Of a DNA stretch of 5,605 nucleotides, positions 1 through 5,605 are shown one piece after another (within the stretch, counting starts at the first letter, position 1; each line of letters starts with the position of its first letter). The stretch spans positions 1 to 5,605 of the forward strand of contig JACQVU010000342.1 in the NCBI GenBank assembly GCA_016209585.1, written 5' to 3'. The notes beneath the pieces were generated by a model. That model was not told the origin of the DNA, searched no databases, and saw only the letters and a list, made by a program, of their open reading frames with translations. The translations under genes were made by a program, and so were the position numbers. The stretch is from Planctomycetota bacterium (lineage in GTDB: Bacteria > Planctomycetota > UBA8742 > JACQVU01).

Positions 1-23
1 GATGCGTCAGCCGGCCGGCGGAC

Positions 24-29
24 TATAAT
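24..29 (+). promoter_or_regulatory. candidate -10 promoter box (TATAAT)
   Basis: The six bases match the sigma-70 -10 consensus exactly and sit in an AT-rich patch (about 22-37) that stands out in otherwise very GC-rich DNA. Transcription would begin near 36 and give a leader of about 170 nt before the ATG at 207. The -35 element would fall at or before positions 1-6 (GATGCG), a poor match to TTGACA, and the window edge prevents testing longer spacers. There is no extended -10 TG. The call rests on the hexamer and its composition only. Confidence 0.35.
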
Positions 30-143
30 TGTAATCTTGGTGGTGGCGTCGCGTGGTGGCGCACGTCGCCTTGTCGGCGGGGGGAATCAGGTTTCAGGCG
101 CGTATCGGTTCGCGTCGAAACATGTGAGGGCGGTATGGCCGGG

Positions 144-177
144 GCTGGCCGGGCGAGGCGGGGCTCGCCGGGCCGGT
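144..177 (+). other. GC-rich leader hairpin
   Basis: GGCGAG (152-157) pairs with CTCGCC (164-169) around a 6-nt loop. After a single G-G mismatch, GGCC (147-150) pairs with GGCC (171-174), and the stem can extend by a C-G pair and wobble pairs to 144/177. It lies about 30 nt upstream of the preferred start at 207. There is no T-run after it, so it is not a classic intrinsic terminator. It could modulate translation or mRNA stability of the downstream gene, but in DNA this GC-rich strong hairpins also arise by chance. Confidence 0.3.
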
Positions 178-194
178 GGTGGTGGCTTTGGCCT

Positions 195-198
195 GAGG
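195..198 (+). promoter_or_regulatory. Shine-Dalgarno (GAGG) for the ATG at 207
   Basis: GAGG ends 8 nt before the ATG at 207, a normal spacing. A competing GAGGG at 126-130 lies only 4 nt before the in-frame ATG at 135. The 207 start is preferred because of the better spacing and because the 24 extra residues from 135 (rich in Gly, Arg and Trp) do not look like a membrane-protein N-terminus. Confidence 0.5.
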
Positions 199-206
199 AT
201 GTCGAA

Positions 207-2588
207 ATGACACGTGGTCACGGGACCTCCTTTGAAGACCTGCTGTCCGCCCGGGTGCGCCAGATCCGCGGCGAAGGCGCGCCCGGCGCGCCACCACAAT
301 CGGCGTCCGGCGCCGCCGTGGCCGAGGCGTCCGCCGCCCCGCCGGCGCCAGCCTCGCCCGCGGTGGGAGGGCCGCCGGGGGCGTCGCTGGAAGGCACGGA
401 CGGCCAGTTCCTGACGGACGTGACGTTCGGCACCTATCTGAAAACGCTCGGGCGGCGGCGCTGGTTGTTCATCTCCACGTTCCTGGCGGTGGCGGTGATC
501 GGCGCGATCTACACCTACGTGTTCACCGGCACGACGTTTGTGGCCATCGGCCAGTTGCAGCGGCAAGGCGGCGCCACGCCCGACCCCCGGGCCGCGCTGT
601 TCGGCGGCGCCGGCGGGGCGGCGCTGGCGGCGGACGCGGAGTTCATTCGTTCTCCGGCCGTGGGCGTGGCCGCGACGTCGTTGTTGAAGGGGTGGGTGGC
701 GTCCCGGTCCGACCTGCCGGAAGAAGTGCCGGCCGCGGCGCGGTTCAGCGCGGTGGCGGCCAACATGTCGCCGCTGGACCGCGAGGCCATCAAGCAATTG
801 CGCGGAAACCGGCTGTCGGACCTGTTGAAGGTGACGGCACAGGAGGAGTCCAGCAAGATCCAGGTGGAGGTGGCGCATGCGTCCGACGGCCTGGCGCTGG
901 CGGTGGTCAATGCCGTCATCTACTCGTTCCAGGACCTGCGGAAGCGGGAAGCCGAGGCTGGGGGCAAGGACGCCGCGCAGCGCCTGCGGACGAAGAAAGA
1001 AGAGAACCAGGCGCTTCGGCGCCAGTTGAGCCAGCAAGTGCCGCGGCTGATGGAAGAACGGGTGGACCCGGCCACGGGCCGCCTGCTGGTCAGCACGCGG
1101 GAGAGGAACGACCGGTGGGAGAAACTGGAGCAGTGGCGCAAGGTGGTGGAGTCGCAGGAGTCCGCGCTGGACATCACCAGGAGGCGCCTCGCGGAGTTGG
1201 AGCGCCAGTTCACCACCGGGAGCATCGTCGGCGACATCCGGGTTCCCGTGCGGGATCGCCAACTCGATGCCATGAAGGTGAAACTGGGCCTGTTGAAGGA
1301 CGAGCGGACCCAGAAGGTGACCCGCGAGGGGCTGGCGGAGACCAGCCGCGACGTGACGGCGCTGGACACGCAGATCCAGAAGCAGTCGGACGAAATCGAG
1401 CGGCGGATGAAGGACCAGAGCGGCGCCGCGCCGGCGGACGACACGGCCGACCTCAGCGCGACGGCCACCGACCTGCAAAACCGCATTTCGGGGTTGAAGG
1501 CGGAGATCGAAGCCACCGAGCCTCGGGCCAAGGCGGAGCGAGAGAAATACGAGAAGTCCGCGGCCCAACTGCGCACCGCGGTGATCGACTATGATCGCGA
1601 CGCGAAACAGGCCGAGATGCAGAACATCGACCTCACCGACGGCGAGGTCGCCAAGCAACAGGTGACGCAGGAGATGGCCGCGACCACGATGCCCAAGGAG
1701 ATGTACCGCGTGCTCCGCTGGGCCGTCGACGCCGAACGGCAGAGCAACCGCACCGTGCTGTTCGGGGCGCTGGCTTTCGCCTTCGTCTTCGCGCTCGCCA
1801 CGCTCTTCTTCCGCGAGCACCTCTCCGACGAAATCCACTCCGACGCCATCGCCTCCCACCTGTTGCTCCTGCCGGTCTCCGGCCGGCTGCCCGTCTTCCG
1901 CACCTATCCGGCCGGCATCCTGCCCTTCGACGACCGCAGCGCGCCGGAAACGGAGATCATGGCCATCGTCCGCGAGAACCTGCGCGTCAACCGCGCCACC
2001 AGCGGCACCAACCTCATCACCGTGGTGTCGCCGGGGCGGGGCGAGGGCAAGAGTTTCGTCTCCACGAACATGGCGCTCTCCTTTGCCCATTCCGGCTCCT
2101 CCACCGTGCTGGTGAACACCGACCTTCGCGGGGCCGACGGCGCGGCCGTCATTCACCTCCTGGGCGACGCGCCCCCCAAGGTGGGCCTCACCCAGTACCT
2201 CCAGGGCACGGCCACGGCCGCGGAGGTGGTGCAGAAGACCCCCTTCTGGGACCTCCACATCGTGCCCTGCGGCGTGCCCGGCGGGAACCCCTGGAAATTG
2301 CTCTCCTCGCCGCGCCTGCCGGAACTGCTCGACGCCCTCTCCCGGCGGTACGAGATCGTGCTGCTCGACACCGCCGGCCTCATGGCGGTGGCCGACTTCA
2401 GCGCCTTCGCGCGGTGCGCCGGAAACATCTTCTTCCTCATCCGCGAGGGCCGCACCACCAAGCACGCGGCCCAGCAGGCCTTCCACCGCCTGCGGCTCAT
2501 CAACAAGAACATCCTGGGCATCATCTACAACGGCACCCGGGTGCCGGCCAGCCGCTACTCGTACTATTACTACAGCCGCCGCAAGTAG
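207..2588 (+). CDS. Wzz/BY-kinase-like polysaccharide co-polymerase (chain-length determinant with P-loop domain)
   Basis: About 793 residues; ATG at 207 chosen over the in-frame ATG at 135. Order of parts: Ala/Pro/Gly-rich cytoplasmic stretch (about 22-65); basic GRRRW before TM1 (about 87-107); Wzz-type periplasmic domain (to about 238) with the typical 'ILQV.VxHxxDGLALxVVN'-like end; long Glu/Lys/Arg/Gln-rich coiled coil (about 240-475); TM2 (517-535); P-loop domain; tail. The P-loop has Walker A SPGRGEGKS (608-616, K615), a Walker A'-like VLVNTDLR (D639) and Walker B VLLDTAG (D721). The tail holds Tyr784 and Tyr786-789, as in bacterial tyrosine kinases (Wzc, CapAB, ExoP), where autophosphorylation controls surface-polysaccharide polymerisation and export at the inner membrane. 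Known family, inferred role: sets chain length and couples export to phosphorylation. Odd points: Asn637 replaces the first Walker A' Asp, DTAG replaces DTPP, the usual Pro-rich segment before TM2 is lacking, and codon use changes near 1620. No glycosyltransferase or wza-like gene is in view. Whether it is an active kinase is unknown. Confidence 0.87.
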   Translation: MTRGHGTSFEDLLSARVRQIRGEGAPGAPPQSASGAAVAEASAAPPAPASPAVGGPPGASLEGTDGQFLTDVTFGTYLKTLGRRRWLFISTFLAVAVIGAIYTYVFTGTTFVAIGQLQRQGGATPDPRAALFGGAGGAALAADAEFIRSPAVGVAATSLLKGWVASRSDLPEEVPAAARFSAVAANMSPLDREAIKQLRGNRLSDLLKVTAQEESSKIQVEVAHASDGLALAVVNAVIYSFQDLRKREAEAGGKDAAQRLRTKKEENQALRRQLSQQVPRLMEERVDPATGRLLVSTRERNDRWEKLEQWRKVVESQESALDITRRRLAELERQFTTGSIVGDIRVPVRDRQLDAMKVKLGLLKDERTQKVTREGLAETSRDVTALDTQIQKQSDEIERRMKDQSGAAPADDTADLSATATDLQNRISGLKAEIEATEPRAKAEREKYEKSAAQLRTAVIDYDRDAKQAEMQNIDLTDGEVAKQQVTQEMAATTMPKEMYRVLRWAVDAERQSNRTVLFGALAFAFVFALATLFFREHLSDEIHSDAIASHLLLLPVSGRLPVFRTYPAGILPFDDRSAPETEIMAIVRENLRVNRATSGTNLITVVSPGRGEGKSFVSTNMALSFAHSGSSTVLVNTDLRGADGAAVIHLLGDAPPKVGLTQYLQGTATAAEVVQKTPFWDLHIVPCGVPGGNPWKLLSSPRLPELLDALSRRYEIVLLDTAGLMAVADFSAFARCAGNIFFLIREGRTTKHAAQQAFHRLRLINKNILGIIYNGTRVPASRYSYYYYSRRK

Positions 2589-2609
2589 CGGGTGGGCGGG
2601 GAAGAGGCG

Positions 2610-2639
2610 GAGTCGCGCCGTGCAGCGCCGGCGCGGTTC
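2610..2639 (+). other. hairpin between the co-polymerase gene and pgk
   Basis: CGCGCCG (2614-2620) pairs perfectly with CGGCGCG (2629-2635) around an 8-nt loop. Two wobble pairs and two Watson-Crick pairs extend the stem to 2610/2639. No T-tract follows, so rho-independent termination is not supported. It could be an RNA-processing or stability element, or chance pairing in GC-rich DNA. The 78-nt gap shows no recognisable promoter. Confidence 0.3.
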
Positions 2640-2666
2640 GTCGGCGGCTGGCGCGGCGCGAACACC

Positions 2667-3854
2667 ATGTCCCTCCGCAAACGGTCGGTGCGCGATCTCG
2701 CCGTGGCCGGCAAGCGGGTGCTGATCCGCGCCGACTTCAACGTGCCGTACGACGAGCGGATGCGCATCGTCTCCGACGCGCGCATCGTGGAGAGCCTGCC
2801 CACCATTCGCCATTGCCTCGACGCGGGCGCGCGCCAGGTGGTTCTCTGCTCGCACCTCGGCCGGCCGGACGGCAAGGTGGTGGAGAGCATGCGGCTGGCC
2901 CCCGTGGGGCGGCGCCTGGCGGAACTGCTGGGCGAGCCGGTGGCGATGGCGCCGGACTGCGTCGGTCCCGAGGTTGAGAAAGCCCTGGCCGCCTGCGCCG
3001 AGCGCGTGGCGCTGCTGGAGAACCTGCGCTTCCACGCGGCGGAGGAGGCTGGGAACGACGCCTTCGCGGCGGCGCTGGCGCGGCACGGCGACCTTTTCGT
3101 GAGCGACGCTTTCGGCGCGGCGCACCGCGCGCACGCCTCCATCGCGGGGGTTCCCAAACTGCTCCCGTCGGCCGCCGGCCTGCTGCTGCTGGCCGAACTG
3201 GCCGCGTTCGCCCGCATCCTTCTGAACCCGGCGCGGCCGCTCATGGCCATCCTGGGCGGCGCCAAGGTGAAGGACAAGTTGAAGGTCGTCCGCAACCTGA
3301 TCGAGCGGGTGGACGCGCTGCTCATCGGCGGCGGCATGGCCTACACCTTCCTGGCGGCGCGAGGCGTGAAGATCGGCAAGTCGATCCTCGACGCCGACCG
3401 GGTCGCGGAAGTGGGCGCGCTGCTGGAGAAGGCCGCCGCCCGTGGCGCGCGGGTGCTGCTGCCGGAGGATCACGTCGCCGCGCGGGAGAACGCGCCCGAT
3501 GCCGCCCCGGTTCCCTGCGACGCCTCGATCCCGGACAGTATGTATGGGCTGGACATCGGGCCGCGCACCGCCGAGCGCTACGCCCGCGAGATCGCCGGCG
3601 CCCGCACCGTCGTCTGGAACGGGCCAATGGGCGTCTTCGAGCGCCCCGCCTTCGCCGCCGGCACCCGGCGGGTCGCCGAGGCGCTGGCAGCCTCCACCGG
3701 CCTCACCGTGGTGGGCGGGGGCGAAACCGTGGCCGCCGTCGAACAGTTCGGCCTCAAGGCCCGGATCCGGCACGTCTCCACCGGCGGCGGCGCCAGCCTG
3801 GAGTTGCTGGAGGGCAAGACGCTCCCCGGGGTGGCCGCGCTGCCGGATATCTGA
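2667..3854 (+). CDS. pgk: phosphoglycerate kinase
   Basis: Catalyses 1,3-bisphosphoglycerate + ADP = 3-phosphoglycerate + ATP in cytoplasmic glycolysis and gluconeogenesis. The 395-residue product has the usual bacterial length. The family signature VLIRADFNVP (18-27), substrate-site SHLGRP (62-67), DAFGAAHRAHAS (147-158), nucleotide-site LGGAKVKDK (196-204, K200 and K204), GGGMAYTFL, hinge-region WNGPMGVFE (317-325) and the late glycine-rich loop are all present, so the N-terminal (3PG) and C-terminal (nucleotide) domains are both complete. The late loop reads GGGETVAAV, with Glu353 where GGGD is usual. The ATG at 2667 gives the standard N-terminus; an in-frame GTG at 2592 would add 25 Arg/Gly/Ala-rich residues with no family resemblance. 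No strong Shine-Dalgarno precedes 2667, so initiation may be weak or coupled to the upstream gene. It stands without gap or tpi neighbours here. Confidence 0.96.
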   Translation: MSLRKRSVRDLAVAGKRVLIRADFNVPYDERMRIVSDARIVESLPTIRHCLDAGARQVVLCSHLGRPDGKVVESMRLAPVGRRLAELLGEPVAMAPDCVGPEVEKALAACAERVALLENLRFHAAEEAGNDAFAAALARHGDLFVSDAFGAAHRAHASIAGVPKLLPSAAGLLLLAELAAFARILLNPARPLMAILGGAKVKDKLKVVRNLIERVDALLIGGGMAYTFLAARGVKIGKSILDADRVAEVGALLEKAAARGARVLLPEDHVAARENAPDAAPVPCDASIPDSMYGLDIGPRTAERYAREIAGARTVVWNGPMGVFERPAFAAGTRRVAEALAASTGLTVVGGGETVAAVEQFGLKARIRHVSTGGGASLELLEGKTLPGVAALPDI

Positions 3855-3880
3855 CTTGGCGTTCGCCGTCGCCGCGTGTT

Positions 3881-3884
3881 GAAG
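3881..3884 (+). promoter_or_regulatory. weak ribosome binding site for ilvB
   Basis: GAAG lies 7 nt before the ATG at 3892, a normal spacing but only a partial match to the anti-Shine-Dalgarno sequence. The start at 3892 is fixed mainly by the protein: MLITGAEM followed by the PYR-domain motif FGYPGGA is where this family normally begins. The 37-nt gap after pgk holds no clear promoter or terminator, consistent with co-transcription. Confidence 0.35.
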
Positions 3885-3891
3885 TATCAGG

Positions 3892-5605
3892 ATGCTCATC
3901 ACCGGCGCGGAAATGACGGTGCGTTGCCTCCTGGAAGAGGGGGTGGACCTGGTGTTCGGGTACCCCGGCGGGGCGAACATTCCACTCTACGACGCATTGT
4001 ATCACTTCCAGAAGGAGGTCCGGCACATCCTGCCGCGCCACGAGCAGGGCGGGGTGTTCGCCGCCGACGGCTACGCGCGCGCCAGCGGCCGGGTGGGGGT
4101 GGCCATCGCCACCTCGGGGCCGGGGGCCACCAACATGGTCACCGGCATCGCCAACGCCTCCATGGACAGCGTGCCGCTGGTCTGCATCACGGGGCAGGTG
4201 CGCACGGCGCTCATCGGCACCGACGGGTTCCAGGAGACCGACGTTTTCGGCCTCACGCTGCCCATCGTGAAGCACAGTTATCTCGTCAAGAAACTGGCCG
4301 ACCTCCCCCGCGTGATGAAGGAGGCCTTCCACATCGCGCGCACCGGCCGGCCGGGGCCGGTGCTGGTGGACATTCCGGTGGACGTGTTCAAGGCCCAGGG
4401 GCCGTTCGCGTACCCCGACGCCGTCGACCTGCCGGGCTACAACCCCACGCTCCGCGGCCATCGCCGCCAGATCACGAGGGCGCTGGCGATGTTACGCGAC
4501 GCCCGCGCGCCGGTGATCCTCGCCGGTGGCGGCGTCAAGATCGCCGACGCGGTCGACGAGTTCCGCGTTCTGATCGATCTCCTGCCGGCGCCCGTGACCA
4601 CGACGTTGAACGCGCTCGGAACCGTTCCGTGCGACCACCCCCGCTGGCTGGGCATGCCCGGCATGCACTGCACGCGCCGGGCGAACCTGGCGATCAACGA
4701 CTGCGACGTGCTGGCGGTGTTCGGCGCGCGGTTCGACGACCGGGTCACGGGCAACGTCGAGAAGTTCGCGCCCAACGCCAAAATCATCCACGTCGACGTC
4801 GACCCGGCGGAGATCGACAAGGTGTGCCAGATCGACGTGCCCATCGTCGGCGACCTGAAACTGGTGCTGCGCGACTTCCTCGACGAGATCGCCCGGCAGC
4901 CACTGCCGCCGCCGGATTACGGGGCCTGGGTCGGGCGGGTCTGGGCCATTGAGAACAAGGGCTACGGCCCGGCCGGCCACTCTTCGGCTGAGAAGGCCTG
5001 CTCCATCGGCACGCTGGATCTCCTCTTCCGGCGGTGCGCGGACGACGCCATCATCGCCACCGACGTCGGCCAGCATCAGATGTGGGCGGCGCAGAGTTTG
5101 CGCGTGTCGCACCCCCGCAACTGGCTCACTTCCGGCGGCCTGGGGGCCATGGGCTACGGCCTGCCGGCCGCCATCGGGGCGCAACTGGCGTTCCCGCACC
5201 GGCAAGTGATCAGCATCAGCGGGGACGGCGGCTTCCAGATGAACATTCAGGAACTGGCGACGGTGAAGCGCTACAACCTGCCGGTGAAGATCATGGTGGT
5301 GGACAACAAGTACCTGGGCATGGTGCGCCAGTGGCAGGAACTCTTCTGGGGGCGGCGCTACTCGCACACGGATCTCTACGACAACCCCGACTTCGCCGCC
5401 ATCGCCCGGGCCTACGGCATCCCCGGCCTCCGGCTGAGCGATAGCGCCCCCGCGGCGGCCGAAGCGGCCATCGGCGAGTTCCTGGCCGCCCCCGGACCGG
5501 TGCTGCTGCACTTCGAGAGCCAGCGCGAGCAGAACGTGTACCCCATGGTGCCCTCGGGCGGGGCGAACACCGAGATGATCTTCCAGGAGACGGCGCACGC
5601 GGCGA
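3892..5605 (+). CDS. ilvB: acetolactate synthase (acetohydroxyacid synthase) large catalytic subunit, 3' end cut by window
   Basis: First common step of valine, leucine and isoleucine synthesis: ThDP-dependent condensation of two pyruvates, or pyruvate with 2-oxobutyrate, in the cytoplasm. The reading frame stays open for 571 codons to the edge. PYR domain: FGYPGGA (22-28), catalytic Glu51 in RHEQGG, and GQVRTALIGTDGFQET (101-116). Central FAD-type domain: GARFDDRVTG (278-287), the hallmark separating this enzyme from other ThDP decarboxylases. PP domain: VGQHQMW (392-398), SGGLGAMGYG (414-423), the metal/diphosphate motif GDGGFQMN (444-451) with DNKYLGMVRQWQ (471-482). The C-terminal PMVPSGG (Ser555) shows the protein is nearly complete; perhaps 10-40 residues are missing. 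Overall it resembles biosynthetic IlvB/IlvI, not catabolic AlsS. A small regulatory subunit gene (ilvN/ilvH) is expected immediately downstream, outside the window. Odd points: Arg104 in GQV-R, Gly112, and Asp471 in place of the first Asn of the usual NN pair. All functional motifs are otherwise intact. Confidence 0.95.
   Translation, partial: MLITGAEMTVRCLLEEGVDLVFGYPGGANIPLYDALYHFQKEVRHILPRHEQGGVFAADGYARASGRVGVAIATSGPGATNMVTGIANASMDSVPLVCITGQVRTALIGTDGFQETDVFGLTLPIVKHSYLVKKLADLPRVMKEAFHIARTGRPGPVLVDIPVDVFKAQGPFAYPDAVDLPGYNPTLRGHRRQITRALAMLRDARAPVILAGGGVKIADAVDEFRVLIDLLPAPVTTTLNALGTVPCDHPRWLGMPGMHCTRRANLAINDCDVLAVFGARFDDRVTGNVEKFAPNAKIIHVDVDPAEIDKVCQIDVPIVGDLKLVLRDFLDEIARQPLPPPDYGAWVGRVWAIENKGYGPAGHSSAEKACSIGTLDLLFRRCADDAIIATDVGQHQMWAAQSLRVSHPRNWLTSGGLGAMGYGLPAAIGAQLAFPHRQVISISGDGGFQMNIQELATVKRYNLPVKIMVVDNKYLGMVRQWQELFWGRRYSHTDLYDNPDFAAIARAYGIPGLRLSDSAPAAAEAAIGEFLAAPGPVLLHFESQREQNVYPMVPSGGANTEMIFQETAHAA

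Noticed and set aside
11..18. CCGGCCGG palindrome as an operator
   Set aside because: Short GC palindromes are frequent in DNA of this composition and similar GGCCGG strings recur nearby; no spacing or repeat supports a binding site.
135..206. ATG at 135 as start of the co-polymerase
   Set aside because: It would add 24 residues rich in Gly, Arg and Trp, and its GAGGG is only 4 nt away. The ATG at 207 has a better-spaced GAGG. It is not fully excluded.
692..1594. Plus-strand frame of about 300 codons inside the co-polymerase gene
   Set aside because: A Gly/Arg-rich low-complexity product in a second frame of a clear Wzz/coiled-coil gene; no family resemblance.
2610..2639. Intrinsic terminator after the co-polymerase gene
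   Set aside because: The stem is strong, but no T-run follows and the next bases are GC-rich.
87..3980. Minus-strand open frame of about 1297 codons spanning the co-polymerase gene and pgk
   Set aside because: Its product is dominated by His, Arg, Gly, Gln and Ala with no recognisable domain, while the plus strand carries two clear protein families over the same DNA. It is a shadow of GC-biased third codon positions.
3876..4952. Plus-strand GTG-initiated frame overlapping ilvB
   Set aside because: The frame starting at 3892 encodes all acetolactate synthase motifs; this one gives an Arg/Gly/Pro-rich shadow product.
4492..5598. Minus-strand open frame of about 368 codons opposite ilvB
   Set aside because: It lies antisense to conserved acetolactate synthase motifs and has the same His/Arg/Gly-rich shadow composition.

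Overview
The window comes from a very GC-rich bacterium whose codons mostly end in G or C. It holds three same-strand genes, packed closely: a polysaccharide co-polymerase/tyrosine-kinase-like membrane protein (207-2588), phosphoglycerate kinase pgk (2667-3854), and the large subunit of acetolactate synthase ilvB (3892 to the right edge, cut off close to its natural end). Nothing in the window fixes the taxon. A Gram-negative or similar environmental lineage with exopolysaccharide is likely, but that is inference.

Layout. Positions 1-206 are a leader with a near-perfect -10 hexamer (24-29) in an AT-rich patch, a strong GC hairpin (144-177) and a Shine-Dalgarno sequence (195-198) that favours the ATG at 207 over the ATG at 135. 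The first gene encodes about 793 residues: an Ala/Pro-rich cytoplasmic N-terminus, TM1, a Wzz-type periplasmic domain, a very long coiled coil, TM2, a BY-kinase-like P-loop domain and a tyrosine-rich tail. A 78-nt gap with a GC hairpin leads to pgk, and a 37-nt gap leads to ilvB. No tRNA, rRNA, CRISPR array, insertion sequence or attachment site was seen.

How the genes relate. Spacing allows one transcript, but the three functions (surface polysaccharide export control, glycolysis, branched-chain amino acid synthesis) do not form a known pathway. The linkage is most simply read as an EPS regulator next to housekeeping genes. The small subunit gene ilvN, and possibly ilvC, would be expected just past the right edge.

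The points most worth a second look are the altered nucleotide-site motifs of the kinase-like domain alongside a kept tyrosine tail, a sharp codon-usage change inside that gene near 1620, a Glu in place of the usual Asp in the nucleotide loop of PGK, and unusual residues at the herbicide-contact positions of acetolactate synthase. No clearly new multi-gene system is visible.
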